Assembly: GCA_027007615.1 (NCBI GenBank)
Contig: JALTFB010000038.1
Coordinates: 1 to 22,601 of the forward strand
DNA length: 22,601 nucleotides
DNA from: Candidatus Shapirobacteria bacterium
GTDB taxonomy: Bacteria; Patescibacteriota; Microgenomatia; UBA12405; UBA6130
Reading direction: 5' to 3'
Each line of letters begins with the position of its first letter. The first letter of the stretch is position 1. The notes beneath the pieces are model-generated. The model made no database searches and was not told the DNA's origin. It saw only the letters and a program-made list of their open reading frames with translations. The position numbers and the translations under genes were made by a program. Shown piece by piece: positions 7,218-13,702 of this stretch.

Positions 7218-7292
7218 ATGATACCCCCTTTGATACTAAATAACGGCAGTTTTAGTTAAAATATTATTGAGGACAATTGCACAATTAACAGT

Positions 7293-7322
7293 ATTAAAAC
7301 ATAAAGGGAGATTATTTGTCAA
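7293..7322 (-). promoter_or_regulatory. Probable rho promoter
   Basis: On the minus strand: TTGACA (7317-7322), an 18-base spacer and TTTAAT (7293-7298). The predicted start is near 7286, giving a leader of about 69 nt that carries the Shine-Dalgarno sequence. The 18-base spacer and imperfect -10 make this moderately sure. The remaining 7218-7411 intergenic DNA is AT-rich and shows no other gene. Confidence 0.5.
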
Positions 7323-7396
7323 ATTTTCGCTCTGGTTTGCGGATAAACTTAAGGTTTTGGCGGTTACAATTTTAAGCGGTTTAAAAACATCAGGGA

Positions 7397-7405
7397 TGAT
7401 ACAAT
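7397..7405 (+). promoter_or_regulatory. Extended -10 promoter of the DUF4012 gene, leaderless
   Basis: TG-A-TACAAT. The predicted transcript start is 7412, the A of the ATG itself. No -35 box was recognised, which is usual for extended -10 promoters. Confidence 0.65.
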
Positions 7406-7411
7406 AATTTA

Positions 7412-10276
7412 ATGCCCAGAAAAGCTCTATTGGCACTATCGGTAAGTCAGAATGTCCCCTTGGTGGCGATTTTTGCCCCCGAGCATCTTTTGGGTTGGAT
7501 GTTTGCCCAGCATCTGCTTGGTAAAAATCTACGGGTGGTTGCCATTACCGGTAGCGAGCCTCCCTTTGAACACGACCGCTTGCAAATCAGCAGCCGAACC
7601 GGCGGTTTAAAGCCAAATTATGTGGTTGACTTTGGTTATCAACAAGAAGCTTCTCGATTGGCAACCAAACTTGGCGTTAGGTTTTTGCGGGTTATCGCTC
7701 CCCACAATAATCTAACAGCTACCTTAGATGAAATGCACCCCCTTAAAATTGATTGGCGGCTGATTCAAGCCGGCCACATCTATGGAGTAAACGATTTTTG
7801 GCGGCCGCAGACGCCATTGGATAATTTTTTCTTGGCGGCCGTCTTCGGCCAGCGGCCCCGCTTTTCTGCCCAACAAGAGGTTTTCCCGGTTTATAGCCGG
7901 GACTTTATTCACGGCCTTTTCCTGAGCCTATTTAGCCCCTTGAGTGAAACCGATCCCTTAGTTCTGGCCGGCCCGAAGCAAAAGCTGGGCGATATTTGGC
8001 GGCAGCTGGCAAAGGCCGCCCAGGTCAACGGCAGGCGGCACTACCCGGGCCAGTGGCAATGGGGCCATTTGCAAGAAACTCTTATTCGCGAAACCTTACG
8101 CCGGCTTGACTGGCAGCCGGCGGTGAACTGGGAAATAGGCAGCAAGAAAACCTTGCAATTCCTTTTCCAAAAACTGGAAGAGGGAAAATTGAAGAAGTTT
8201 CAAGCGGCGACTAAAATTCCGCCGCCATCGCCAAAGCAGCCTTTGCCTTTAGCTAGGAGTTTGCCAAAGCCTGTTCATACTAAAAAAGCCAAAAAAAAGA
8301 AGCAGGTGAAAAAGGCGCCGCCACTTATTACGGTAACCGAAGAAATAAGCGAATCTCACCGGCCGGAAAAAACAATTCCGTTGCGTAAGATTCCCTTTAA
8401 GCATACTGAGCATGCTTCTTTGCAAAAGCCGGAGAAGCTTTCGGACGAAAAACCAGCAGCAAAGAAGAGCAGGGGTTGGCTTTGGGGAGCGGTAATTTTT
8501 CCCGTTTTTCTTTGGTTTTTGCCTTTAATAGCAGTAAGCGCCAGTTTGGGGCAGGCAGGATGGCATCTTTGGCGGGGCCAAGCTTATTATCACCGGCATC
8601 TTTTGGCCGCTGCCCAAAAGCAAGGCCGCCGGGCCAGCCAACAAGCCCAAACAGGCAGAACTTTATTGCGGCGCTTAGGTTGGAACAGTTTTTATTTTGG
8701 CAATAAGGAAAAGCTGTTGCTGGCCAGCGATGCCCTGGAGCAGGCGGGCCAGCTTTTGGCGACCGCGAGCCAGTTTACAAGCCAAAGTAACGTATTGGCG
8801 GATTATATTTTGGATCGCCGCCAAAAACGCGCCGATTTAGGCGAATTGGCGGTTCTTAGCAATAATATCGGCCACTACCTAGAACATCTTCTGATTGATG
8901 GACGGCTTTTAGCCGGTTTTTTGCCTGCCAAAATGCAGCGTTACCAGCAAAAAATTCAAAAAAACATGCAGTTTTTGGCTTTCTTGCCGAATAGCTGGCG
9001 GCTTTTATCTTGGCTTCAAGAGCAAAGACAGCCGTTAAAAGTTTTAATCCTTTTGGAAAATAATAATGAACTGCGTCCGGGAGGAGGCTTTATCGGTTCG
9101 TTCGCCTTAGCAACCTTAAAACAGGGGCAATTAAAAGATTTTAAGGTTTTTGATGTTTATAGCGCCGACGGCCAGCTAATCGGCCACGTTGAACCGCCTT
9201 TGCCGATTCGCCGTTATTTGGGTGAGGGCAATTGGTATTTACGTGACTCTAATTGGTCGGCCGATTTTTCCGAAAACGCCCGCCGGGCGGCCTGGTTTTT
9301 AGAAAAAGAGATGAAAATTAAACCCCAAATAGTAATAGGAGTAACCTTGAGTGCGGTCCAAAATCTGTTAGCAGCCGGAGGGCAAATTTATTTGCCCAGC
9401 CTTAAGGAAAAGATAAACGCCGGCAACTTATTTGCCAAGGCCGAGTTTTATGCTGAGAAAAGCTCCTTCCCCGGGTCTCACCAGAAAGCCAACTTCCTTA
9501 ATTTGTTAGCCCAACAATTATTGGTTAGCGTAAAAGAAAAAAACTTTTCCACAGCGGCAATTTCTCGAGCGCTGTTGGCAAGTTTTCAGCAAAAAGAACT
9601 CCTTCTCTGGTTTTCTGATCCCCAAGCCCAAGGCATTAATCAAGAGTTGGGTTGGGATGGGGCGGTAATCTATTCCCAGCCTGTTGCCAATACCAGCAGC
9701 GACTATCTTTATTTATTGGAGGCTAATTTGGGAGTTAATAAAGCCAATTATTTTCTCAAGCGGACATTGGCGGAAAGAATAGATATTCACAACCAAACCT
9801 TAAACCATCAGCTGGAAATCAGTTATGACAATACCGCCCAGAGCCGCCAATGGCCCGGCGGCGATTACAAAAACTATCTCCGCGTTTTCCTTCCCCGCCA
9901 AAGCCAACTGCAAGAGGCCAAGATTATTTATGAGAATGGGCAAGAAAAAATAATTGATTCCCAACAGATAGACCAATCGTTTGCTTACCGGTATCAGCAG
10001 CTTGGGTTTTGGCTCACGGTGCCAATTAATAGCCGCCGCCGCCTGTTGATTAAATATCAATTGCCGGTAAAAATTACCAAACCCAATTGGCGGCTGGCCT
10101 TTTATTGGCAAAAGCAGCCCGGCTTTGGCGCCACGCCGTTAACGCTCTTGGTGAACTACCCTCTCTTTCTTAAACCGCTCAACGTCAATCAGGCGGCTAC
10201 TAGCACCGGGGGCGGCATTGTTTTTAGCGGCCAGCTAGGGAAAGACCAGTTTTTTAATATTGATTTCGGCCATTAA
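7412..10276 (+). CDS. Epimerase-like/DUF4012 fusion membrane protein
   Basis: A 954-residue protein. Residues 15-258 look like a degenerate extended SDR/sugar-nucleotide epimerase: VPLVAIFAPEHLLGWMFAQH sits where GGAGFIG..L normally is, LIQAGHIYGVNDFWRP resembles the R..NVYGP motif, YSRDFIHGLFLSL resembles RDFVYVDD, and RLDWQPAVNWEIGSKKTL resembles the LGW.P...LEEGL end. The glycine-rich NAD motif and a YxxxK catalytic pair are not visible, so it is probably not an active enzyme. A Lys/Pro-rich linker (265-355) leads to one transmembrane helix (356-378), a helical region, and DUF4012 (from about 540, with LLENNNELRPGGGFIGS and WYLRDSNWSADFSENARRAAWF) outside the cell. DUF4012 proteins are envelope proteins of unknown function. 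It stands alone, divergent from rho, and its stop overlaps that of comEA on the other strand. Confidence 0.8.
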   Translation: MPRKALLALSVSQNVPLVAIFAPEHLLGWMFAQHLLGKNLRVVAITGSEPPFEHDRLQISSRTGGLKPNYVVDFGYQQEASRLATKLGVRFLRVIAPHNNLTATLDEMHPLKIDWRLIQAGHIYGVNDFWRPQTPLDNFFLAAVFGQRPRFSAQQEVFPVYSRDFIHGLFLSLFSPLSETDPLVLAGPKQKLGDIWRQLAKAAQVNGRRHYPGQWQWGHLQETLIRETLRRLDWQPAVNWEIGSKKTLQFLFQKLEEGKLKKFQAATKIPPPSPKQPLPLARSLPKPVHTKKAKKKKQVKKAPPLITVTEEISESHRPEKTIPLRKIPFKHTEHASLQKPEKLSDEKPAAKKSRGWLWGAVIFPVFLWFLPLIAVSASLGQAGWHLWRGQAYYHRHLLAAAQKQGRRASQQAQTGRTLLRRLGWNSFYFGNKEKLLLASDALEQAGQLLATASQFTSQSNVLADYILDRRQKRADLGELAVLSNNIGHYLEHLLIDGRLLAGFLPAKMQRYQQKIQKNMQFLAFLPNSWRLLSWLQEQRQPLKVLILLENNNELRPGGGFIGSFALATLKQGQLKDFKVFDVYSADGQLIGHVEPPLPIRRYLGEGNWYLRDSNWSADFSENARRAAWFLEKEMKIKPQIVIGVTLSAVQNLLAAGGQIYLPSLKEKINAGNLFAKAEFYAEKSSFPGSHQKANFLNLLAQQLLVSVKEKNFSTAAISRALLASFQQKELLLWFSDPQAQGINQELGWDGAVIYSQPVANTSSDYLYLLEANLGVNKANYFLKRTLAERIDIHNQTLNHQLEISYDNTAQSRQWPGGDYKNYLRVFLPRQSQLQEAKIIYENGQEKIIDSQQIDQSFAYRYQQLGFWLTVPINSRRRLLIKYQLPVKITKPNWRLAFYWQKQPGFGATPLTLLVNYPLFLKPLNVNQAATSTGGGIVFSGQLGKDQFFNIDFGH

Positions 10277-10839
10277 ATCCGCAGGCGGCCTTTTATTCTT
10301 AAGAACATTTTGGGGCCGATTCCGGGAACCGCTTGAAGTTCACCGATTGTTTGGAAGCGGCGGCTTTGGCGGTAATGGATTATCTCTTTGGCTAATTGGG
10401 GCCCAATGCCCGGCAATTTAGTTAACTCTTGGGCATTGGCTTGGTTGATGCTGATTTTTGTATTTGACCAGCCGGCAACTTTTTCGCCTTGGCGGGGGAT
10501 ATAGATTTTGCTGCCGTCGGTTAGGTGTTGGGCTAAGTTGAGGTGTTTGGCCAACCAGAGCCGATCGGCGTTTAATTTGAGCCCGCCGCTGGCAATCAGC
10601 AGATCTTGGATGCGAGCTTGGCGGTGAAAACGATAAGTGCCGGGATGCATTACCGCTCCGGAAATATCGGCGGCGATATCTATCGGCGTGGGGGTAGGGA
10701 TGCTGATTTTTAGGGGTTGGTTTTGAGCCTGTTGCCATATCTGCAGCGCGCCAAAAGCGATGGCAATCAGACCAAGGGTGAAAAATATCTCAAAACGGTA
10801 GCGGGACAATAATTTGCCGCTCTTTATGCTAGCGGGCAT
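10273..10839 (-). CDS. comEA: ComEA-type DNA-binding competence protein
   Basis: A 188-residue membrane-anchored DNA receptor: a transmembrane helix (about 16-35), an SLBB domain (about 53-117: ISGAVMHPGTYRF, DLLIASGGL, LTDGSKIYIP), and a C-terminal double helix-hairpin-helix (127-188) with INQANAQELTKLPGIG and LQAVPGIGPKMFLRI. In competent bacteria ComEA binds incoming double-stranded DNA outside the membrane and hands it to the ComEC channel. No comEC is in the window. The ATG overlaps the end of the upstream Ig-like gene by 11 bases, so the two are an operon. The stop overlaps the DUF4012 stop on the other strand. Domain order and length match ComEA of Gram-positive type. Confidence 0.93.
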   Translation of the reverse strand: MPASIKSGKLLSRYRFEIFFTLGLIAIAFGALQIWQQAQNQPLKISIPTPTPIDIAADISGAVMHPGTYRFHRQARIQDLLIASGGLKLNADRLWLAKHLNLAQHLTDGSKIYIPRQGEKVAGWSNTKISINQANAQELTKLPGIGPQLAKEIIHYRQSRRFQTIGELQAVPGIGPKMFLRIKGRLRI

Positions 10840-11680
10840 GTTTTAGCCGCCAAAAACTATAGGCGATAATTGTTATTTGGATTGCGAAGAAAACAGGCCA
10901 ACGGAAAAATTTGTAATAAAACCAATGCAAGAGATGAGCAGCAAAAGAAATGAGTTGTTGTATCAGCCACTGCCACCAGCTTAAGCTTTGCCAGTGTAAA
11001 TTATAGCTGGGAGGGCTAGAGGTTTGCTGATAGGAAACGCCCACTAAAACCCGCCCGTGTCCGGTATCTAGCTTGGCTCGAAAAGAGCCGTTATCGGCGA
11101 CCAAAACAGGTTTGGCCAATTCTTGCGCTAAAACAAAATTCAACCATTGTTGCCAAAATGGGATCGATCGAAAGGCGAATACTCTGGCTCGGCTTTGGGG
11201 GATAGCCAGGCCGGTTAAATACACCGGCCGGCCGGGCAGTTTCGGCTTGCTTAAAGAAAACGAAGGCGGCAGAAGAATGCCTTGGAGATGGCGTTGCCTA
11301 TCCGGCGGCGGCGGCCAGAGGCAAAGGGGAGGGCTGGATCGCCCCCGGCGGTCGCGATTGAAAAAGCAAAACATGCCCGGATAGCGGGGGCTAAGAAGAT
11401 GATAAAACCGGAAGACGCCTTTCCGGTCAGCAAAGGTAGCCACCCTGATGGTTCCTTGGCTGGAGATGAGCTTAACCTGAGCCCCGGGCGATGTTAAGCC
11501 GTCAACGTCGTAGAGGTAGTCGCCTACGCTGGCGCTGATGCGGCTGCTAAAACCCATTGGGCCGGCCGGCCGTTTTATTTGCTGCCAGATTATTTGACTG
11601 GCATAGCTTGGCCGGCCGCTAAAGCCCCATAAGGTAAACAAGAAAAATAGCAGGCGGGCGTACCGCTTTAGCTTTTCCAT
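10829..11680 (-). CDS. Secreted, membrane-anchored Ig-like domain protein
   Basis: A 283-residue protein from the ATG at 11680, chosen because a TATAAT box ends ten bases upstream; a farther in-frame ATG at 11734 lies upstream of that box. It has a signal peptide (residues 1-27, ending SYA), an Ig-like beta domain (about 45-122: VDGLTSPGAQVKLIS, TFADRKGVFRF, NRDRRGRSSPPLC), a second similar domain (about 150-220: VYLTGLAIPQSRARVFAF, VADNGSFRAKLD), and a C-terminal transmembrane helix (about 257-277) after a Trp-rich amphipathic stretch. It is probably displayed on the cell surface. It shares an operon and an 11-base overlap with comEA, which suggests, without proving, a role in DNA uptake or in supporting a surface structure. 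No enzyme motifs seen. Confidence 0.75.
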   Translation of the reverse strand: MEKLKRYARLLFFLFTLWGFSGRPSYASQIIWQQIKRPAGPMGFSSRISASVGDYLYDVDGLTSPGAQVKLISSQGTIRVATFADRKGVFRFYHLLSPRYPGMFCFFNRDRRGRSSPPLCLWPPPPDRQRHLQGILLPPSFSLSKPKLPGRPVYLTGLAIPQSRARVFAFRSIPFWQQWLNFVLAQELAKPVLVADNGSFRAKLDTGHGRVLVGVSYQQTSSPPSYNLHWQSLSWWQWLIQQLISFAAHLLHWFYYKFFRWPVFFAIQITIIAYSFWRLKHAR

Positions 11681-11690
11681 AGTTTGTTCT

Positions 11691-11696
11691 ATTATA
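11691..11696 (-). promoter_or_regulatory. -10 box of the Ig-like/comEA operon
   Basis: TATAAT on the minus strand. The predicted start is about 11684, a four-base leader before the ATG at 11680. No clear -35 box. The divergent region 11681-11818 holds only this and the aldolase promoter. Confidence 0.6.
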
Positions 11697-11781
11697 ACCT
11701 TATAATTGGCAAAAACATTGTGCTTTTTATCCAACCGCTAACAAACAACTCTTAATTTCTTGAGGAATTGCCGGCTTAATG

Positions 11782-11810
11782 TTGGCATTTGGCTTTAGAA
11801 GTGATATTCT
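11782..11810 (+). promoter_or_regulatory. Promoter of the aldolase operon, leaderless geometry
   Basis: TTGGCA (11782-11787), a 17-base spacer ending in TGA, and TATTCT (11805-11810), so both a -35 and an extended -10 are present. The predicted start is about 11817, two bases before the ATG at 11819. Confidence 0.75.
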
Positions 11811-11818
11811 GGGTTGAG

Positions 11819-12592
11819 ATGAAATTAAGCCAAGCCTTAGAGCAGGGGCCGGTCTTTGCTTTTAATATTGACAGTTGGCCCACCTTGAAAGCCGTGGCGG
11901 CAGCGGTTGCCGAAAGCCGCCAGCCGACTATTGTCGCCGTTTCCGAAGGCGAAACTAATTTTTGGGGTTTGCCGCAATTTTATGCCCTGGTGGATAGTTT
12001 TAAAAAACAAGGTTTGCCTCTTTTTCTTAATCTAGATCATGGCCACAGCCCGGTCCTTATCAACCAGGCTTTGGAATTGGGCTTTGATATGGTCCACGTC
12101 GATTTTTCCCAATTGCCGCTGGCAGAGAATATGCGCCAGAGTCGACTGATGGTTGCCAAGGCCCATGAACGCCATATTTTAGTGGAAGTCGAGCCCGATG
12201 AAAAGCTTACCCGGGCCAACGACCTTAAAGAATTAATTGAAGCCAGCGGCGCTGATTTAGTTGCTATTTTTGCCGGCAATAAGCATGGCTACGACCCCCG
12301 GCATGAAGAAAGGCTGGATATAAGCCAAATTCGCCGGCTTAAAAAAGTGGCCGGGAGTGTTTACCTAACCCTTCACGGCGGCTCGGGGGTTAATTTTGCC
12401 GATTTAGAACAGGCGCTGAGGGAAAATTTAATCCAAAAAATTAACATCAACAGCCGGCTGCGCTATATCCTGCGCCGCGAGTGGTCGAAAATTCTGACGG
12501 AAAACGACAGTTTCAAATATTATCAATTGGCTCGGCCTGTGGTGGTAGCTTTGGAAAAGCAAATTAAAACTTATTTCCATCTCTTGCGGTGA
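11819..12592 (+). CDS. Class II fructose/tagatose-bisphosphate aldolase family protein
   Basis: A 257-residue zinc-dependent TIM-barrel aldolase. Members split fructose- or tagatose-1,6-bisphosphate, or related ketose phosphates, into two trioses. Visible landmarks are FAFNIDSWPTLKAV (13-26), LNLDHGHS (70-77, catalytic D73 and zinc ligand H74), EVEP (123-126, in place of the usual EAE), FAGNKHGYDP (151-160, zinc ligand H156) and TLHGGSG (184-190, zinc ligand H186), then INSRLR. It is shorter than typical FBA (about 285-350) and GNKHG replaces the common GTAHG, so the exact sugar substrate is uncertain. The start is placed at 11819 because the promoter ends just upstream; an in-frame TTG at 11789 precedes the -10 box. 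Its stop overlaps the GTG start of the kinase gene. Confidence 0.85.
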   Translation: MKLSQALEQGPVFAFNIDSWPTLKAVAAAVAESRQPTIVAVSEGETNFWGLPQFYALVDSFKKQGLPLFLNLDHGHSPVLINQALELGFDMVHVDFSQLPLAENMRQSRLMVAKAHERHILVEVEPDEKLTRANDLKELIEASGADLVAIFAGNKHGYDPRHEERLDISQIRRLKKVAGSVYLTLHGGSGVNFADLEQALRENLIQKININSRLRYILRREWSKILTENDSFKYYQLARPVVVALEKQIKTYFHLLR

Positions 12593-13560
12593 AAGACAAG
12601 AAATATCAATTTATTGCTGTGGGCTCGGCGACAGTAGATATTTTCTTACAATCGACGAAATACAGGTTTTTAACCGATGACGACTTTAATAATGGTGAAA
12701 AGACAACAATTTGCACGATTTATGGGGAGAAAGTTGAGGTAAAAAGCCGTTTTTTGGCCAGCGGGGGCGGCGGTACCAACAGTGCGGTGGGCTTCAGCCG
12801 TTTGGGTTTTAAAACCGCCGTGGCGGCGCGCTTGGGCGATGATTGTTTTGGCAAATTTGTGGTTAATGATTTGGCAAACCAAAAGGATTTGGATAGCCGC
12901 TGGTTGGTGGTTAAGCACGAGGGCACAGACCAGTCTCTAATTTTGTTGGCTCCCGACGGCCGGCGGACAATCCTGGTTTATCGCGGGCCTAGCAGTTTGG
13001 AAAAAAACAGCCTTCCCTGGCATAAGCTGAAAGCAGACAATTATTACCTTGCCTCTTTGGAAGGCAACCTTGATTTGGCGGCTTATCTTATTGATCGTGC
13101 CCGGCGGCAGGGTGCCCGGGTCTTTTGGAATCCGGGCCAGCGGGAATTAGCGGACAGAAAGAAAGTTTTAGCTTTAGCGGCAAAGACACACCTTTTTCTT
13201 AACCAAGGCGAAGCCGAAGAGCTTTTTGCCGCCAGCGGAGCGAGATTGGAGCAGCGCATTCGACGGCAAAAGATTCCCCTTTTGGCGGTTACCCAGGGAG
13301 CTGGCGGCGCCACGGTTTTTTGGCAGTGCGAGCGTTTTTACCAGCCCACAATAACTGTTCCCGTTAGGGATACTACCGGGGCCGGAGATGCCTTTGGGGT
13401 TGGCTTTGCCGCGGCAATAGCCCGCAATAGTTCGCCGGTTATTGCCCTTTCTTGGGGGATAGCCAATGCGGCAAGCGTTATCGGCTATCCCGGGGCCAAA
13501 CGAGGCTTGCTTACCTTGAGCCAGCTAAAAAATTTCCTTCGGCGCCATGGGCGAAAGTAA
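12589..13560 (+). CDS. PfkB-family carbohydrate kinase
   Basis: A 323-residue ribokinase-fold kinase that phosphorylates a sugar or nucleoside with ATP. Visible features: the N-terminal VGSATVDIFL (11-20), the glycine-rich SGGGGTNSAVGFSRLGF (58-74), ARLGDDCFGKFV (80-91), the NQGEAEEL segment (205-212), and the PfkB signature DTTGAGDAFGVGF (261-273) with catalytic base D267. The GTG start overlaps the aldolase stop (GTGA), so the two are translationally coupled, and substrates may be linked: for example a fructose or tagatose 6-phosphate kinase feeding the aldolase. That pairing is inferred from context only; ribokinase or nucleoside-kinase activity is also possible. The following small membrane protein overlaps its 3' end by 14 bases. 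Confidence 0.88.
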   Translation: MKDKKYQFIAVGSATVDIFLQSTKYRFLTDDDFNNGEKTTICTIYGEKVEVKSRFLASGGGGTNSAVGFSRLGFKTAVAARLGDDCFGKFVVNDLANQKDLDSRWLVVKHEGTDQSLILLAPDGRRTILVYRGPSSLEKNSLPWHKLKADNYYLASLEGNLDLAAYLIDRARRQGARVFWNPGQRELADRKKVLALAAKTHLFLNQGEAEELFAASGARLEQRIRRQKIPLLAVTQGAGGATVFWQCERFYQPTITVPVRDTTGAGDAFGVGFAAAIARNSSPVIALSWGIANAASVIGYPGAKRGLLTLSQLKNFLRRHGRK

Positions 13561-13699
13561 AAGGAATAACCGGCAATTAACTCTATTGTCGCCGTTGCAA
13601 GCAGCCGCCATTGCCCGCCGCCGCCGCATTTGGTTGATAATTCTTTTGTTGGTTACGGTTTTGCCGAGCTTGATATTTTGGTGGTTGGTCGGTCGTTAG
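13547..13699 (+). CDS. 50-residue single-span membrane protein
   Basis: A short open frame overlapping the last 14 bases of the kinase gene. It begins MGESKRNNRQ, has a basic cluster ARRRR at residues 23-27, and then one strongly hydrophobic helix (about 28-48: IWLIILLLVTVLPSLIFWW), ending VGR. Basic residues before the helix predict the N-terminus inside the cell. It ends three bases before the stop of the convergent PBP gene and fills what would otherwise be a gap, in line with the tight packing here. It would be the third gene of the aldolase-kinase operon. Function unknown; no homologue recognised. Confidence 0.6.
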   Translation: MGESKRNNRQLTLLSPLQAAAIARRRRIWLIILLLVTVLPSLIFWWLVGR

Positions 13700-13702
13700 G
13701 TT

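Noticed and set aside
11250..11430. Possible frameshift in the Ig-like gene around the Pro-rich segment
   Set aside because: The frame stays open, and the NRDRRGRSSPPLC segment is a plausible end of an Ig-like domain, so no frameshift is needed.
11681..11734. Earlier ATG for the Ig-like protein
   Set aside because: A TATAAT at 11691-11696 lies between the two start codons, and the signal peptide begins naturally at the later one.
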